This document shows positions 1 to 9,400 of a stretch of 64,000 nt of DNA, one piece after another. Origin of the DNA: Candidatus Saccharimonadota bacterium (GTDB taxonomy: Bacteria > Patescibacteriota > Saccharimonadia > Saccharimonadales > UBA4665). Location: NCBI GenBank assembly GCA_025928155.1, contig JAICKC010000001.1, positions 1-64,000 on the forward strand, in the 5' to 3' direction. The notes under the pieces were generated by a model that ran no database searches, had not been told where the DNA came from, and worked only from the letters and a program-made list of their open reading frames with translations. The translations under genes and the position numbers were made by a program. How positions within the stretch are numbered: position 1 is the stretch's first letter; every line of letters begins with the position of its first letter.

Positions 1-147
1 CTTGATCGTCGGATCGAGCGGGCTCGGCACGATCGTCGTGTTTGACCTGGTCGACGTCGAGCTGGTGGCCCTGGCGGGGATCCGAACCACCTTCGGTGGA
101 CGGTTCCCTGATCGGGGGATGAGCAGGTAGCTGTCGTTGTTTGCCAT
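1..147 (-). CDS. hypothetical protein, partial (runs off window start)
   Basis: Open frame from ATG at 147-145 to window edge (MANNDSYLLIPRSGNRPPKVVRIPARATSS...), purine-rich upstream sequence. Confidence 0.4.
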   Translation of the reverse strand, partial: MANNDSYLLIPRSGNRPPKVVRIPARATSSTSTRSNTTIVPSPLDPTIK

Positions 148-384
148 GGCGGTGCCCTCTCGGCTAGAGACGAACTGAAAAGTACTACTAATGCTTGTGG
201 AGACCCACTAGACTTATATTATACACTTTTTTCGTGTAAAAGTCTATGAGTTTTGGACAATGATGCGATTCTATAACAGAGGTAGCAAGTATTCCATACT
301 TCTAGCCACTCTTCTCTATGCCCCGTACCATGCCCGCCAGATTTATTCCTAGCCTTTTTATTGGCACTGACGTAGACTAAAGTT

Positions 385-651
385 ATGCTTATTATCACCC
401 ATGTGGTCATTGCGGTTTTGGGTCTCGCGGAGGCTACCTATGGCTTGATCGCGCCATCACGCGGGAAGCTGCGAATCACTTATGCTTTGACGGCAGCGAC
501 ACTCGCAAGTGGCGCTTACCTGGTTTGGAGCCTGCACGCGCCGATTTTGCAGTCATGCCTTAGCGGACTCACCTATCTCAGCCTTATCCTGGCGGCTACA
601 TTGGCTACCCACTATCGTCTGGCCAAGCAGGCCCACACATTAGATATATAG
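385..651 (+). CDS. small hypothetical membrane protein
   Basis: ORF track; hydrophobic segments; TAGACT box 6 nt upstream of ATG. Confidence 0.55.
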   Translation: MLIITHVVIAVLGLAEATYGLIAPSRGKLRITYALTAATLASGAYLVWSLHAPILQSCLSGLTYLSLILAATLATHYRLAKQAHTLDI

Positions 652-653
652 AG

Positions 654-1070
654 TTATGCTTGCTGCGCCTGAGGTGCTTCCGGCGGCGCGACTGGAGCTT
701 GCAAGATTTTGTTGACGATTTGGTCTATCTGATCGTCGGTGATGTTTGCTTTTACCAAATAATCCTCTATGCCGAGTTGGCGCAGATTCGGTGCCGCTTC
801 GCTCTCATTGAGGTTTGAGACCACTAGAACCTTGATGTTCTGGCCCCAGTCGCTCTTTCGTATGGTCTCCAGTACTTTGTCTCCCGGAATGTCAGGGATC
901 ATAAGGTCGAGCAGCACCAAATCGGGAATCTCTTTCTGTATGAAATATAGGCCGGTGATACCGTTGTAGCCGATAAAACAGGTGTAACCGAGGAGCTCCA
1001 GCCGCGTCTTGTAGATATCGGCGAGCGCGGCATTGTCCTCGACGATAACGATCTTCTTACTTGTGTCCAT
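654..1070 (-). CDS. single-domain response regulator (CheY-like receiver)
   Basis: KIVIVEDNAALADIYKTRLE...DLVLLDLMIPDIPGD...VLVVSNL; canonical receiver motifs. Confidence 0.93.
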   Translation of the reverse strand: MDTSKKIVIVEDNAALADIYKTRLELLGYTCFIGYNGITGLYFIQKEIPDLVLLDLMIPDIPGDKVLETIRKSDWGQNIKVLVVSNLNESEAAPNLRQLGIEDYLVKANITDDQIDQIVNKILQAPVAPPEAPQAQQA

Positions 1071-1116
1071 AGGCCGTATTCTAGACCATGGTAAGCGGGA
1101 TTACTACTCCGGCCGC

Positions 1117-1797
1117 TTACGAGCGGTTGTTGCTGACCAGTCTGCCGTCGTCCAGATGGAAGGTTTTGTCGGTTTTGCCGGCAATTTCCAGGTCGTGCGT
1201 GACCACAATGATAGTTGTCTTTTCTTTGCGGCTTAAGCTGTGTAGCAGGTCAAAAATCATCTTGCCGGTGGTGGCATCCAGGTTGCCGGTGGGTTCGTCC
1301 GCCAAAATGAGCTGGGGCCGGTTGGCCAGCGCGCGGGCGATAGCGACCCGCTGCTGCTGGCCACCGCTGAGGCGTCCAGGTTTGCGGCCCATTTGGTCGT
1401 CCTGCAATCCTACCTCCTGCAACAATGACTTCCCACGCTTAATCCGTTCCGCTTTTGGCGTTTTGGCAAATTCCATGGGCAACATGACGTTTTCGAGCGC
1501 AGTCAAATTCGGTACAAGGTTGTAACTCTGAAATACGAAGCCGATGCTGCGCCCGCGATAGCCAATAAGCTCGTGATCGCGCATCTTAGTGATGTCACGA
1601 TCTCCCACGACAATGCTGCCGCTGGTAGGCAGGTCGAGCGCGCCGAGCAGGCTCAGCAGCGTCGATTTACCCGACCCGCTGCGGCCGACAACACTGGCAA
1701 ACTGGCCATCCGGTACACTGAAGCTGATGTCATTGGCGGCGATCACTGTTGTGTCGCCGCTCCGGAATGTTTTGACGAGATTTTTAACTTCTAACAT
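1117..1797 (-). CDS. ABC transporter ATP-binding protein (MacB/LolD-type)
   Basis: Walker A GRSGSGKST, signature LSGGQQQRVAIARAL, Walker B LILADEPTGNLD. Confidence 0.96.
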   Translation of the reverse strand: MLEVKNLVKTFRSGDTTVIAANDISFSVPDGQFASVVGRSGSGKSTLLSLLGALDLPTSGSIVVGDRDITKMRDHELIGYRGRSIGFVFQSYNLVPNLTALENVMLPMEFAKTPKAERIKRGKSLLQEVGLQDDQMGRKPGRLSGGQQQRVAIARALANRPQLILADEPTGNLDATTGKMIFDLLHSLSRKEKTTIIVVTHDLEIAGKTDKTFHLDDGRLVSNNRS

Positions 1798-1809
1798 AGC
1801 GGGTGTCTC

Positions 1810-3240
1810 CTACTCTGCCCTCATTACGGTTGATGGCCGTACTTTGGCGATCAGGCCGGCGCTAAGCGCGCTGCCCAGTATGGCGATGAGCACGGCCGCG
1901 CCAAAACCGTCGAGCAACAAGCCCGGGCCGATCTGAGCTTTGACGTTCCTGAGGCCCTCGACGGCACTGTTGCGCCGAAGCCCGGCGTCGAATCGGCCGC
2001 CAAAGCCACCGTTCGGCTCCGCGTTGGCAGCGAAGGTTCTACCGCCCGGCCTCTGAAATTGTGTACTAGTCGTGGTATTACTAGTACTATTATCCACCAG
2101 CATTTTAGTGACTGGTTGGCCGCCGACCACGCCAATCAGCAGGCCGACCACAGCGCCCAAAACTGCTAGCGTCAGTGACTCTACCATAAATTCACCCATG
2201 ATACGCAGGTTACTACCGCCAATGGCTTTGACGACGCCGATTTCTTTTTTGCGTTCGCGCACCACCATAACCATGACAAGCAGAATGATGACCGCACCGG
2301 CCACAACTGCCCCGACCAAGCTAAACGTGGAAACGGTTTTCACGCTGTTGAGTGGCGCGACGGTGTTGTCAGCCTCTTCCTGTGCACTGACTACGTCGGC
2401 ATTGCTGCCGAGCGTGCTTTTGACAGCCGAAGTCGCATTACCCAAGTTATCGAGCGAGTCTATGGTAGCCACAGCGCTTGTCACGACGCCGCCTTGTGCG
2501 CTTAGCCGCTGCAGTGCTGCTAGTGATACAATCACAGTGTCCTGGGCGGCCTGGTTGTCCGTATTGAATATGCCGGCGACCGTCAGCGCGGCACTGTAAG
2601 CGGTGAATGTATCACCGACTTTCAAGTTGTTTTTGACGGCCATCTGGCTGCTGATGAGGGCATTGTTGGAGTCGGCAGTGCCGCTGATCTGCGCGCCGCG
2701 GGCAATCGTGGCGCTATAGTCGGTGGTCAGATTCGCTGGGTGATTGGTGCCAATGAACGAAACTGGCAAGCTGAAATCCGCCGGCAAGCTGCCGCCCTCT
2801 CCGCCGCTGATAAAGAAGCGTTCCCCGCCCATACCGCCGCCATGAGCGTTGAGCGTAATCGGCGACGTCAGACTGGTACTCGAACCGCCGTCGGAGCCGG
2901 TACCAAACTTCCCGAACGTGGGTGCGGACGAACCGGTGGTTGGCAGTCGGTCGGTCAACGTTTCGGCAACGCTGGTAACGTGCGCGAGTTTCTGTACTTT
3001 GGCCAGATCGTCGCTCGTCAGCGCATTGTTGGCGTCACTGCCCGGTGTAAACCCGGCCGGCGAAATAGTAATGGTGTTGCCAATGCTGCTTTTGACGCTT
3101 TTAATTTTATTTTCCACGGCACGTTGTGCTACGAGCATGGTCAGGCTGAGCCCGATGCTCAGGCCCAAGATAATCACAATTGCTCCGGTGCGGACGCCAT
3201 TACGGAACGCATTGCGGATTCCTCTACCGACTGGATTCAT
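1810..3240 (-). CDS. ABC transporter permease (FtsX/MacB-like)
   Basis: N-terminal TM + periplasmic domain + C-terminal FtsX-like TMs; start at MNPVGRG preceded by AGGAG; adjacent to ATPase. Confidence 0.9.
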   Translation of the reverse strand: MNPVGRGIRNAFRNGVRTGAIVIILGLSIGLSLTMLVAQRAVENKIKSVKSSIGNTITISPAGFTPGSDANNALTSDDLAKVQKLAHVTSVAETLTDRLPTTGSSAPTFGKFGTGSDGGSSTSLTSPITLNAHGGGMGGERFFISGGEGGSLPADFSLPVSFIGTNHPANLTTDYSATIARGAQISGTADSNNALISSQMAVKNNLKVGDTFTAYSAALTVAGIFNTDNQAAQDTVIVSLAALQRLSAQGGVVTSAVATIDSLDNLGNATSAVKSTLGSNADVVSAQEEADNTVAPLNSVKTVSTFSLVGAVVAGAVIILLVMVMVVRERKKEIGVVKAIGGSNLRIMGEFMVESLTLAVLGAVVGLLIGVVGGQPVTKMLVDNSTSNTTTSTQFQRPGGRTFAANAEPNGGFGGRFDAGLRRNSAVEGLRNVKAQIGPGLLLDGFGAAVLIAILGSALSAGLIAKVRPSTVMRAE

Positions 3241-3350
3241 ACCAAGAATCTCCTGTCTTAGATTGCTGTTAATCCGAATTATCAATTGTGTTGCTGTATT
3301 TCCGCCCGATGATAGTACGCTTCATATATACTACTTATAATTAAGCAGCT

Positions 3351-4289
3351 ATGGCGCAGTCAAAATTTCGCACCAAACGAGCACTTGCCTGGCGAGTTGT
3401 ACTTACGACTGTACTGCTCCTGACCGCAGGCTTCCTGCTGGCGCGGCGTTGGAGTGTTGTGACGAGAAGTCTGCGCGTTGCTGGCGGCAGTGACCTCGGC
3501 TGGTTCACACTGGCGCTTGTGTTGATGGCGTCAACGTTTTGTACGGCGGCCATAGTGTACGGCACGCTGGCGCTGCACCGATTACGCTATCGGCAGACGC
3601 TTTTGGTCGAGTTTGCCGGGGCATTCGCGAATCGGCTGCTACCTGCTGGGCTCGGCGGACTAGGATTGAACGGCGTGTATTTATATCGCAAACAACACAC
3701 CCTAGCGGAGGCTACAGCGGTGGTTTCGGTGAATAACTTGCTTGGTATTGCCGCACACCTGTCGCTGCTTGCAGGTTTACTGGTGTGGCGGCCACAGGCG
3801 GCTCGGGCGCTCTTTGCAAGTCGGCAGTGGGCAGTTTCGTGGGTTTGGATAGCTACGGCGCTGTGCTTAATGGCGGTCTTGCTGATGCCGACAGTCCGCA
3901 AGCGGCTGGTAGCATTTGTACACCACCTTTTGCAAAGCGTGCGCATCATTGGCCTTGTTCGCCTGCTGCGCGCCCTGATGCTTTCGGCGTGTATCACCAT
4001 AAGTTACACGCTCATCCTGTTCAGTGCGGCACGGTCAGTGGCTGTCGACCTGGGCTTGGCGCAAATCTTTATTATCTTTTCGATTGGTATGCTGGTCGGC
4101 ACTGCTACCCCAACACCGGGCGGGCTGGTAGGCACCGAGGCGGCCCTGTTTGCCGCGCTAACCGGCTACAAAGTTTCCGACACTGATGCCGGGGCCGTGG
4201 TACTGCTGTTCCGGCTTGTGACCTATTGGTTACCTCTGGTACCGGGTGCGGCGGCGCTCTGGTTGGCCCGAGCGCGGGAGCTCATTTAA
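3351..4289 (+). CDS. lysylphosphatidylglycerol synthase TM-region/YbhN-like flippase family protein
   Basis: Multi-TM protein with TPTPGGLVGTEAALFAALT motif typical of UPF0104/LPG_synthase_TM. Confidence 0.8.
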   Translation: MAQSKFRTKRALAWRVVLTTVLLLTAGFLLARRWSVVTRSLRVAGGSDLGWFTLALVLMASTFCTAAIVYGTLALHRLRYRQTLLVEFAGAFANRLLPAGLGGLGLNGVYLYRKQHTLAEATAVVSVNNLLGIAAHLSLLAGLLVWRPQAARALFASRQWAVSWVWIATALCLMAVLLMPTVRKRLVAFVHHLLQSVRIIGLVRLLRALMLSACITISYTLILFSAARSVAVDLGLAQIFIIFSIGMLVGTATPTPGGLVGTEAALFAALTGYKVSDTDAGAVVLLFRLVTYWLPLVPGAAALWLARARELI

Positions 4290-4356
4290 ACAAATCTTGC
4301 GGAATGCTGGCCGGTACCGTATAGTTCTACCCAAAGGATAAGCAATTAAACCAAGA

Positions 4357-5859
4357 ATGGCAAAGTTACCTGCGAATCGGTTCCCCGCTTTATCACTTTC
4401 TCGAATTGCGACGGTACTTGTTGTGGTGTTGTTTGCCGGCATTGGTACATATATTTTGGGCGTGAGTCATGCCTCCGGCAACGCCACCCTGTCGCTCTCA
4501 CCGAGTAACTCTACCGTTGGTTTAGGTTCCACGCTTACTGTGACGATTATCGAAAACAGCGTCACCGTACCGACGAACGCTGTAGAAGCTGACCTCACCT
4601 ATGACCAGACCAAGCTGCAGTTTGTGAGCATCGATACTACTGCCGCCACTACGCCGTTCAGTATTACGGCGAACGCTACGGGCGGCAACGGTACGGTAAA
4701 TATCGCAGTGGCATCCTCGGCCGCACAGACTGGCTCACAGACAGTTGCCAAGGTCACCTTTACGGCAATTGGGACCGGCAGCGCGCCGGTGGCATTTGCT
4801 AACTCCTCGTCAATTATTCAGTCCAGTGATAGTACTGACATAACGGGTACTATGACGGGTGCCACCTATACGGTCGCCGACCAGGCGGCACCATCAGTGC
4901 CGGCGGGTCTTGCGGCCCCGACGCGCACCGCTACTACTATTGCATTAAGCTGGACCGCCGCCACAGATAACGTCGGCGTAACCGGCTACAAGATTTACCG
5001 TGGCGGTACCCAAGTCGGTACTAGCAGTACTACGAACTATACTGACAGTAATCTCACGCCCAGCAATAACTACTCGTACACCGTGGCGGCATACGACGCG
5101 GCAGGTAATACCTCCGCCCAGTCCAGTACGCTGGCTACTAGTACAACGCCGGACACTGCGGCTCCGAGCGTGCCGTCTGGTTTGTTGCTAAGCACCCACA
5201 CCCTGACGAGTATCAAACTCACCTGGACCGCCGCCACAGATAACGTCGGCGTAACCGGCTACAAGATTTACCGGAACGGCACGCAGGTCGCCACCTCACA
5301 GGCCACCAACTACGACGACACTGGTTTGGCTCCGGGCGTCAGCTACAACTACACCGTGGCCGCATATGATGCTGCCGGCAACACCTCGGCGCAGTCAGGC
5401 GTCAGCTCATTCAGCACCCTCGCCGACACTACTGCTCCTAGTGTGCCAGCTGGCCTCGCATCACCAAGTCAGACGGCTACCAGTATCACTCTGAGTTGGA
5501 CCGCTTCAACCGACGATGTCGCGGTTACTGGCTATAAAGTCTACCGCAACGGCACGATCCTAGTTACGACCACCAACACCACTTACACTGACACTGGCCT
5601 CACACCCGGCACTAACTACAGCTACACAGTGGTAGCCTACGATGGGACCGGTAACAACTCGGCGCAGTCAGCTGTCAAATCGGTGAGCACCACCGTGGTA
5701 CAAGGTGACGTGAACGGCGACGGGCACGTGAATATATCAGATCTGAGCATTCTGGCGTCGAGCTGGCAGAGCCGTACGGACTTGCGGGCGGACTTTAACC
5801 ACGACGGTGTGGTAGCGATTGCAGACCTAAGCATAATGGCAGCAAACTGGGGAAAATAG
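4357..5859 (+). CDS. secreted/anchored protein: N-terminal TM, cohesin-like domain, three FN3 domains, C-terminal type I dockerin
   Basis: Cohesin-like LSLSPSNSTVGLGSTLTVTI...EADLTYDQTKLQFVSI; three ~91-aa FN3 repeats; dockerin GDVNGDGHVNISDLSILASSW...ADFNHDGVVAIADLSIMAANW. Confidence 0.85.
   Translation: MAKLPANRFPALSLSRIATVLVVVLFAGIGTYILGVSHASGNATLSLSPSNSTVGLGSTLTVTIIENSVTVPTNAVEADLTYDQTKLQFVSIDTTAATTPFSITANATGGNGTVNIAVASSAAQTGSQTVAKVTFTAIGTGSAPVAFANSSSIIQSSDSTDITGTMTGATYTVADQAAPSVPAGLAAPTRTATTIALSWTAATDNVGVTGYKIYRGGTQVGTSSTTNYTDSNLTPSNNYSYTVAAYDAAGNTSAQSSTLATSTTPDTAAPSVPSGLLLSTHTLTSIKLTWTAATDNVGVTGYKIYRNGTQVATSQATNYDDTGLAPGVSYNYTVAAYDAAGNTSAQSGVSSFSTLADTTAPSVPAGLASPSQTATSITLSWTASTDDVAVTGYKVYRNGTILVTTTNTTYTDTGLTPGTNYSYTVVAYDGTGNNSAQSAVKSVSTTVVQGDVNGDGHVNISDLSILASSWQSRTDLRADFNHDGVVAIADLSIMAANWGK
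4950..5000 (+). repeat. 51-bp perfect direct repeat, copy 1 (within FN3 domain)
   Basis: CTGGACCGCCGCCACAGATAACGTCGGCGTAACCGGCTACAAGATTTACCG identical to 5223-5273, offset 273 bp (91 codons). Confidence 0.95.
5223..5273 (+). repeat. 51-bp perfect direct repeat, copy 2 (within FN3 domain)
   Basis: Identical to 4950-5000. Confidence 0.95.
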
Positions 5860-5860
5860 T

Positions 5861-7027
5861 GTGAAGAAACTCGGAAGCATTTTTGGATTACTTGTTAGCA
5901 TGATAGCGTTAGTCGTGGCACCGACTGCCATGGCGGCCGCTGCCCCAGCTTTGTATTTTGAACAGGCCGACGTTTCAGTGGTTGGCGGCAACGTCAGCTT
6001 ACCGGTGCATGTCAACGCCGCCGGCTCGTCACTCGATACGGTACAGATTGTCGTCACCTTCCCGGCTGATAAGCTTACTTTTGTAGGCCTTGATAAATCG
6101 GGCTCGGGCTTTACAGCCTTTGTGCCGGCTGTTCCTACGGATACGAATGGCCAGGTTACATTTGGTGCCGCCAGCTTTTCTACCAAGGCCAAGCCGGTCG
6201 TAGGTGACGTGCTGGTCGGCACATTACTCTTTACCGCCAAAGCTACGAGTGGTGTAGGAGAAGTGAGCCTCAGCGGTTCGCAGGCCCTGCGCAGCGGCGT
6301 GACGCTTACCGGTACGACCACTAGCGTGGCTACGCTACACTTTGGCGCCGGAAGTACCACCGGCGGCGGTCTCGGCCTCGGCAATGTGGCCGCCACTGAT
6401 ATAACTGTCAACAACACTACAATACGCTGGCACACCGATGTTCCTGCCACCAGTGGCGTGGACTATGGCCAAACAAGCTCTTATGGTGCGAGCGTGGGCT
6501 CGCAGGATCTAGTTACTGACCACCGGGTAAAGATTGGCTCAGTACTACCCGGCGGTACCAAGATACACTACCGGGTCTCTTCGGTGGCGGTTGGCGGCGC
6601 GTATCAGGCGTCAGAAGACAAAGCATTCACCACACTCGGCTATACTGTGGCGATAACGGCACGCGACAAGAGCGGACAGCCACTGAGCGGTGCCAGCGTG
6701 CAAGTGGTAGGCGGCCACAAAGCGAAAGCGAATACGAGCGGTGTAGCGATCATAACGAATGTCGGTCCGGGTGCCCAAAAAGTCGTCATTAATGGCGGCA
6801 AGTCGCAGAGCATCCTGGTAAAAAGTGAGGTGGGCGCGGCAGCTACCAAAGTCCAGCAATTTACGCTTGTCGGTGAGCCCGCGGCATTTCCCATTATTTC
6901 CCTTGTTCTGGCGGTGCTCGTGGCTGCAGCGGTGATAGTGGCGCTCGTGATGCTTATGAAACGCCCTAGCGCTCAGCCAAAGCCGCCTATGGCGCCCACG
7001 ACGCCTGCCTCAACGTTTCATATGTAA
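5861..7027 (+). CDS. cohesin-like domain protein with FN3-like and carboxypeptidase-regulatory-like domains and C-terminal TM anchor
   Basis: Signal peptide; ALYFEQADVSVVGGNVSLPVHVNAAGSSLDTVQIVVTFPADKLTFVGL cohesin-like; C-terminal hydrophobic segment followed by KRPSAQPKPP. Confidence 0.8.
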   Translation: MKKLGSIFGLLVSMIALVVAPTAMAAAAPALYFEQADVSVVGGNVSLPVHVNAAGSSLDTVQIVVTFPADKLTFVGLDKSGSGFTAFVPAVPTDTNGQVTFGAASFSTKAKPVVGDVLVGTLLFTAKATSGVGEVSLSGSQALRSGVTLTGTTTSVATLHFGAGSTTGGGLGLGNVAATDITVNNTTIRWHTDVPATSGVDYGQTSSYGASVGSQDLVTDHRVKIGSVLPGGTKIHYRVSSVAVGGAYQASEDKAFTTLGYTVAITARDKSGQPLSGASVQVVGGHKAKANTSGVAIITNVGPGAQKVVINGGKSQSILVKSEVGAAATKVQQFTLVGEPAAFPIISLVLAVLVAAAVIVALVMLMKRPSAQPKPPMAPTTPASTFHM

Positions 7028-7051
7028 GCGTACTGGCGAAGTGTCGTTAAT

Positions 7052-7080
7052 CGGATTAGATAGAGCGTGCCTCTAATCCG
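7052..7080. other. 9-bp perfect inverted repeat (hairpin) downstream of cohesin gene
   Basis: CGGATTAGA-11nt-TCTAATCCG; no downstream T-tract. Confidence 0.5.
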
Positions 7081-7109
7081 GGCGCAGCGCGTGTATACTG
7101 AGCTTGCGT

Positions 7110-7586
7110 ATGAAGCAACCTACGGGCTTTCTCCCGACACCGAATGCATTATCCGGTTGGCTTAAGACCAGCACGTTTGCGCGACCTTTGATCCTGTTGA
7201 CCATAGCGGCAGTCGTTATTGGGGGTATAAGCTTGCGCGGAAACGCAGATAGCGGCACCGCCCACGACCTCTACATCATTCAATCGACACTCACTGATTA
7301 CTATAACCATCAAAATTCACTTCCTGACAACTTGACCCAGCTACACATCAAAGCCCTTACCCATGACGTAAGTGCTTACATATATAACCCTTCCATTGAC
7401 CCAGGCGGCACAACCACAGTTGTTGAGCTCTGCGCCAACTTCACAACCACGAATATTTCAGAAAATGACTACTTGTTTTCAGGTGATAATAATCTGAGCG
7501 TATACCAGCACCATCGTAAAGGCGAACAGTGTTTCTCGAATAAAATTTATAAAAGTCAGTCGCATATCAGCGCTGAGAGGACTTAG
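7110..7586 (+). CDS. hypothetical protein with N-terminal TM (pseudopilin-like layout)
   Basis: Single N-terminal TM then DLYIIQSTLTDYYNHQNSLPDNLTQL pattern; TATACT box upstream. Confidence 0.6.
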   Translation: MKQPTGFLPTPNALSGWLKTSTFARPLILLTIAAVVIGGISLRGNADSGTAHDLYIIQSTLTDYYNHQNSLPDNLTQLHIKALTHDVSAYIYNPSIDPGGTTTVVELCANFTTTNISENDYLFSGDNNLSVYQHHRKGEQCFSNKIYKSQSHISAERT

Positions 7587-7602
7587 GGCGGTGTCGCCTG
7601 CC

Positions 7603-8655
7603 CTAGTGGCGCGTGACGGTAAATGACTGGCCGTCCGAGCCAAGCGCAGACGGCACGGCAAGCGGCTGTTGCGCCGCCGACACCAGGGTGACGGGCTGAG
7701 CGTTACCACTTAGGATGGTCATGCTGTTGCCGTTGTCCGTTGCACCGCCGCCAGTGAACGTCACAGGTGCAAAGACATCGAACGCTACCAGATGGCCAAA
7801 AACATTGCTTGGGTCTTCTTCAATCCACTCAACCGACGAATACGACGAAGTATATGCTAAGGCGGTAGTGAATGAATTGCCGGTCGTGTTGTCGGTTATG
7901 GTAACGTTCCAGTGGTCTGCCGATGTTTCGGCAATGCTCGCCTGCATACTGTCGTCTGGTGAGACTGGTAGGCTGGTAATGGTGTGTGCACTCTGCGGCA
8001 GTAGCTCGTAAAAAGCGAAGGAGGTTTGTTTGCCGCTGGTTGACACGCTGTCTATCGTACCTACCTGGATGAGGTCGTCGCTAGTGACGCCACCGATGCC
8101 GATCCAGGCAGTGTCGGCCGATGTCCTACCGGCTACACCGGTGGCATTTGGTACGTTCCATGAGCCGGAAACCGAGGTGTAGTGGCCGGTGGTTGCCAGG
8201 TACCCTGCCCAGTTGGTGGACAGGTAGCTGGTGGTTGTGGCTGGTGTCGAACCCTGAGTGGAAGTGTTGCCGTCGGTTCCTGTAGTGTCAGTGGTAACGG
8301 GCGGCGGTATGGCATCCACTGGGGTGAGGCCATTAACACTGGCGTTCGGGTCGGGTCTGACCACAGGTGCTGGAGTGGCGCTATGAGGCACTACAGCGAG
8401 CGTTGTCGGTTTAGGCGGTGGGACAGCCGGAATTGACGTCGGCAGGGTTGTCTGCGCCGTGGTTGACGTCGGTGGGGTGCTTGGCGTAGCTGCTACGGAT
8501 TTACGGTTCGAAGCGTTTTGCGTTTGAATGGACGATGTGTGGGGTGGGGTCGAAGCAGCATAGCGTGCACCACCGATCAGTATGCCTGTAACGAGTAAGT
8601 ACGCGAGCAATCGCGGCACACTCAAAACTACTCGGGGGGCTTTATGCTTCATCAT
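7603..8655 (-). CDS. secreted G1-family glutamic peptidase (eqolisin-like)
   Basis: STNWAGYLATTGHYTSVSGSWNVP..., TAWIGIGG...DLIQVGTID (Gln), YSSVEWIEEDPS (Glu); N-terminal signal and Pro/Thr-rich linker. Confidence 0.78.
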   Translation of the reverse strand: MMKHKAPRVVLSVPRLLAYLLVTGILIGGARYAASTPPHTSSIQTQNASNRKSVAATPSTPPTSTTAQTTLPTSIPAVPPPKPTTLAVVPHSATPAPVVRPDPNASVNGLTPVDAIPPPVTTDTTGTDGNTSTQGSTPATTTSYLSTNWAGYLATTGHYTSVSGSWNVPNATGVAGRTSADTAWIGIGGVTSDDLIQVGTIDSVSTSGKQTSFAFYELLPQSAHTITSLPVSPDDSMQASIAETSADHWNVTITDNTTGNSFTTALAYTSSYSSVEWIEEDPSNVFGHLVAFDVFAPVTFTGGGATDNGNSMTILSGNAQPVTLVSAAQQPLAVPSALGSDGQSFTVTRH

Positions 8656-8697
8656 ATACCTATCTTATCTGATTATGGTTACGCCTACTACAGTAAA

Positions 8698-8731
8698 CTG
8701 CAGGCTTTCTTATGGTTAGTATAGCCTGCAG
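8698..8731. other. 9-bp perfect inverted repeat in divergent intergenic region
   Basis: CTGCAGGCT-16nt-AGCCTGCAG. Confidence 0.5.
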
Positions 8732-8781
8732 AATCACGGCCAGTAGTTTATAGTATTGTAAGCGTACGAGGGGAAGATCGC

Positions 8782-9381
8782 ATGAGTGAGAGAATCTCTG
8801 TCCAAGCTGCTGGTGGTCGCCGAGAATGCAAGCGGGCTTTGCTTATGGCGAGAGTCGACGAAGTCCTAAATCGCGGCGCCATCCAAGAGGCTGCTGATGC
8901 CACGCCAGCTTTACAATCTCCCAACGAAATCCGCGACACCGCGGCGAGCGCTTACCTTACTGAGAGAATCGTCTTCAACTCGGTAACGGCAGCCTGTGAT
9001 TTGTGTAAGGGTGGTGTGCGAGTGGATAGAAGTGGCACAGTCAAAGCCTTAGGATGCATCGTTTCAGGATGCTGTGAGCTGTTTTGGGCGGGGAGGTATC
9101 CCGAACACTATCAGGAGGCGGACGGGTCGCTGTCCGTGAGTGAGCTTCCTTGTGCCGGATTGGACTGTACTGCAGTGGTAGCTCTGAGCGAGGCGGACGG
9201 TATCGTGACTCCGGAGGTGGCCCGAGGTGGCTGCACTGTCGTAAGCAAGGGTCTGGGCTGGCGGAAGCGCGGAGAAGATGCGTTTACAGGGGCGCCTACC
9301 GTGAAGCCAGAGGCGGGGATGCCAGCGTTTGACGGTGTAGATGTCGGTGACCCGGCATTTGAGGGTGAGATAGGTTATTAG
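8782..9381 (+). CDS. hypothetical cysteine-containing protein
   Basis: ORF with AGGGGAA upstream of ATG; CDLCKGG, CIVSGCC, CAGLDC motifs; no family recognised. Confidence 0.55.
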   Translation: MSERISVQAAGGRRECKRALLMARVDEVLNRGAIQEAADATPALQSPNEIRDTAASAYLTERIVFNSVTAACDLCKGGVRVDRSGTVKALGCIVSGCCELFWAGRYPEHYQEADGSLSVSELPCAGLDCTAVVALSEADGIVTPEVARGGCTVVSKGLGWRKRGEDAFTGAPTVKPEAGMPAFDGVDVGDPAFEGEIGY

Positions 9382-9400
9382 TGGTTCGACTTGAGAGAAC

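Noticed and set aside
1088-1525. 145-aa plus-strand ORF
   Set aside because: Antisense to ABC ATPase
2072-2599. 175-aa plus-strand ORF rich in Thr/Ser
   Set aside because: Shadow of the ABC permease coding strand
4357-5859. Full cellulosome scaffold
   Set aside because: Only one dockerin and two cohesin-like domains, with no glycoside hydrolase attached; kept only as a possible mini-scaffold
7052-7080. Intrinsic terminator after the cohesin gene
   Set aside because: Inverted repeat is perfect but lacks a T-tract; listed only as a hairpin
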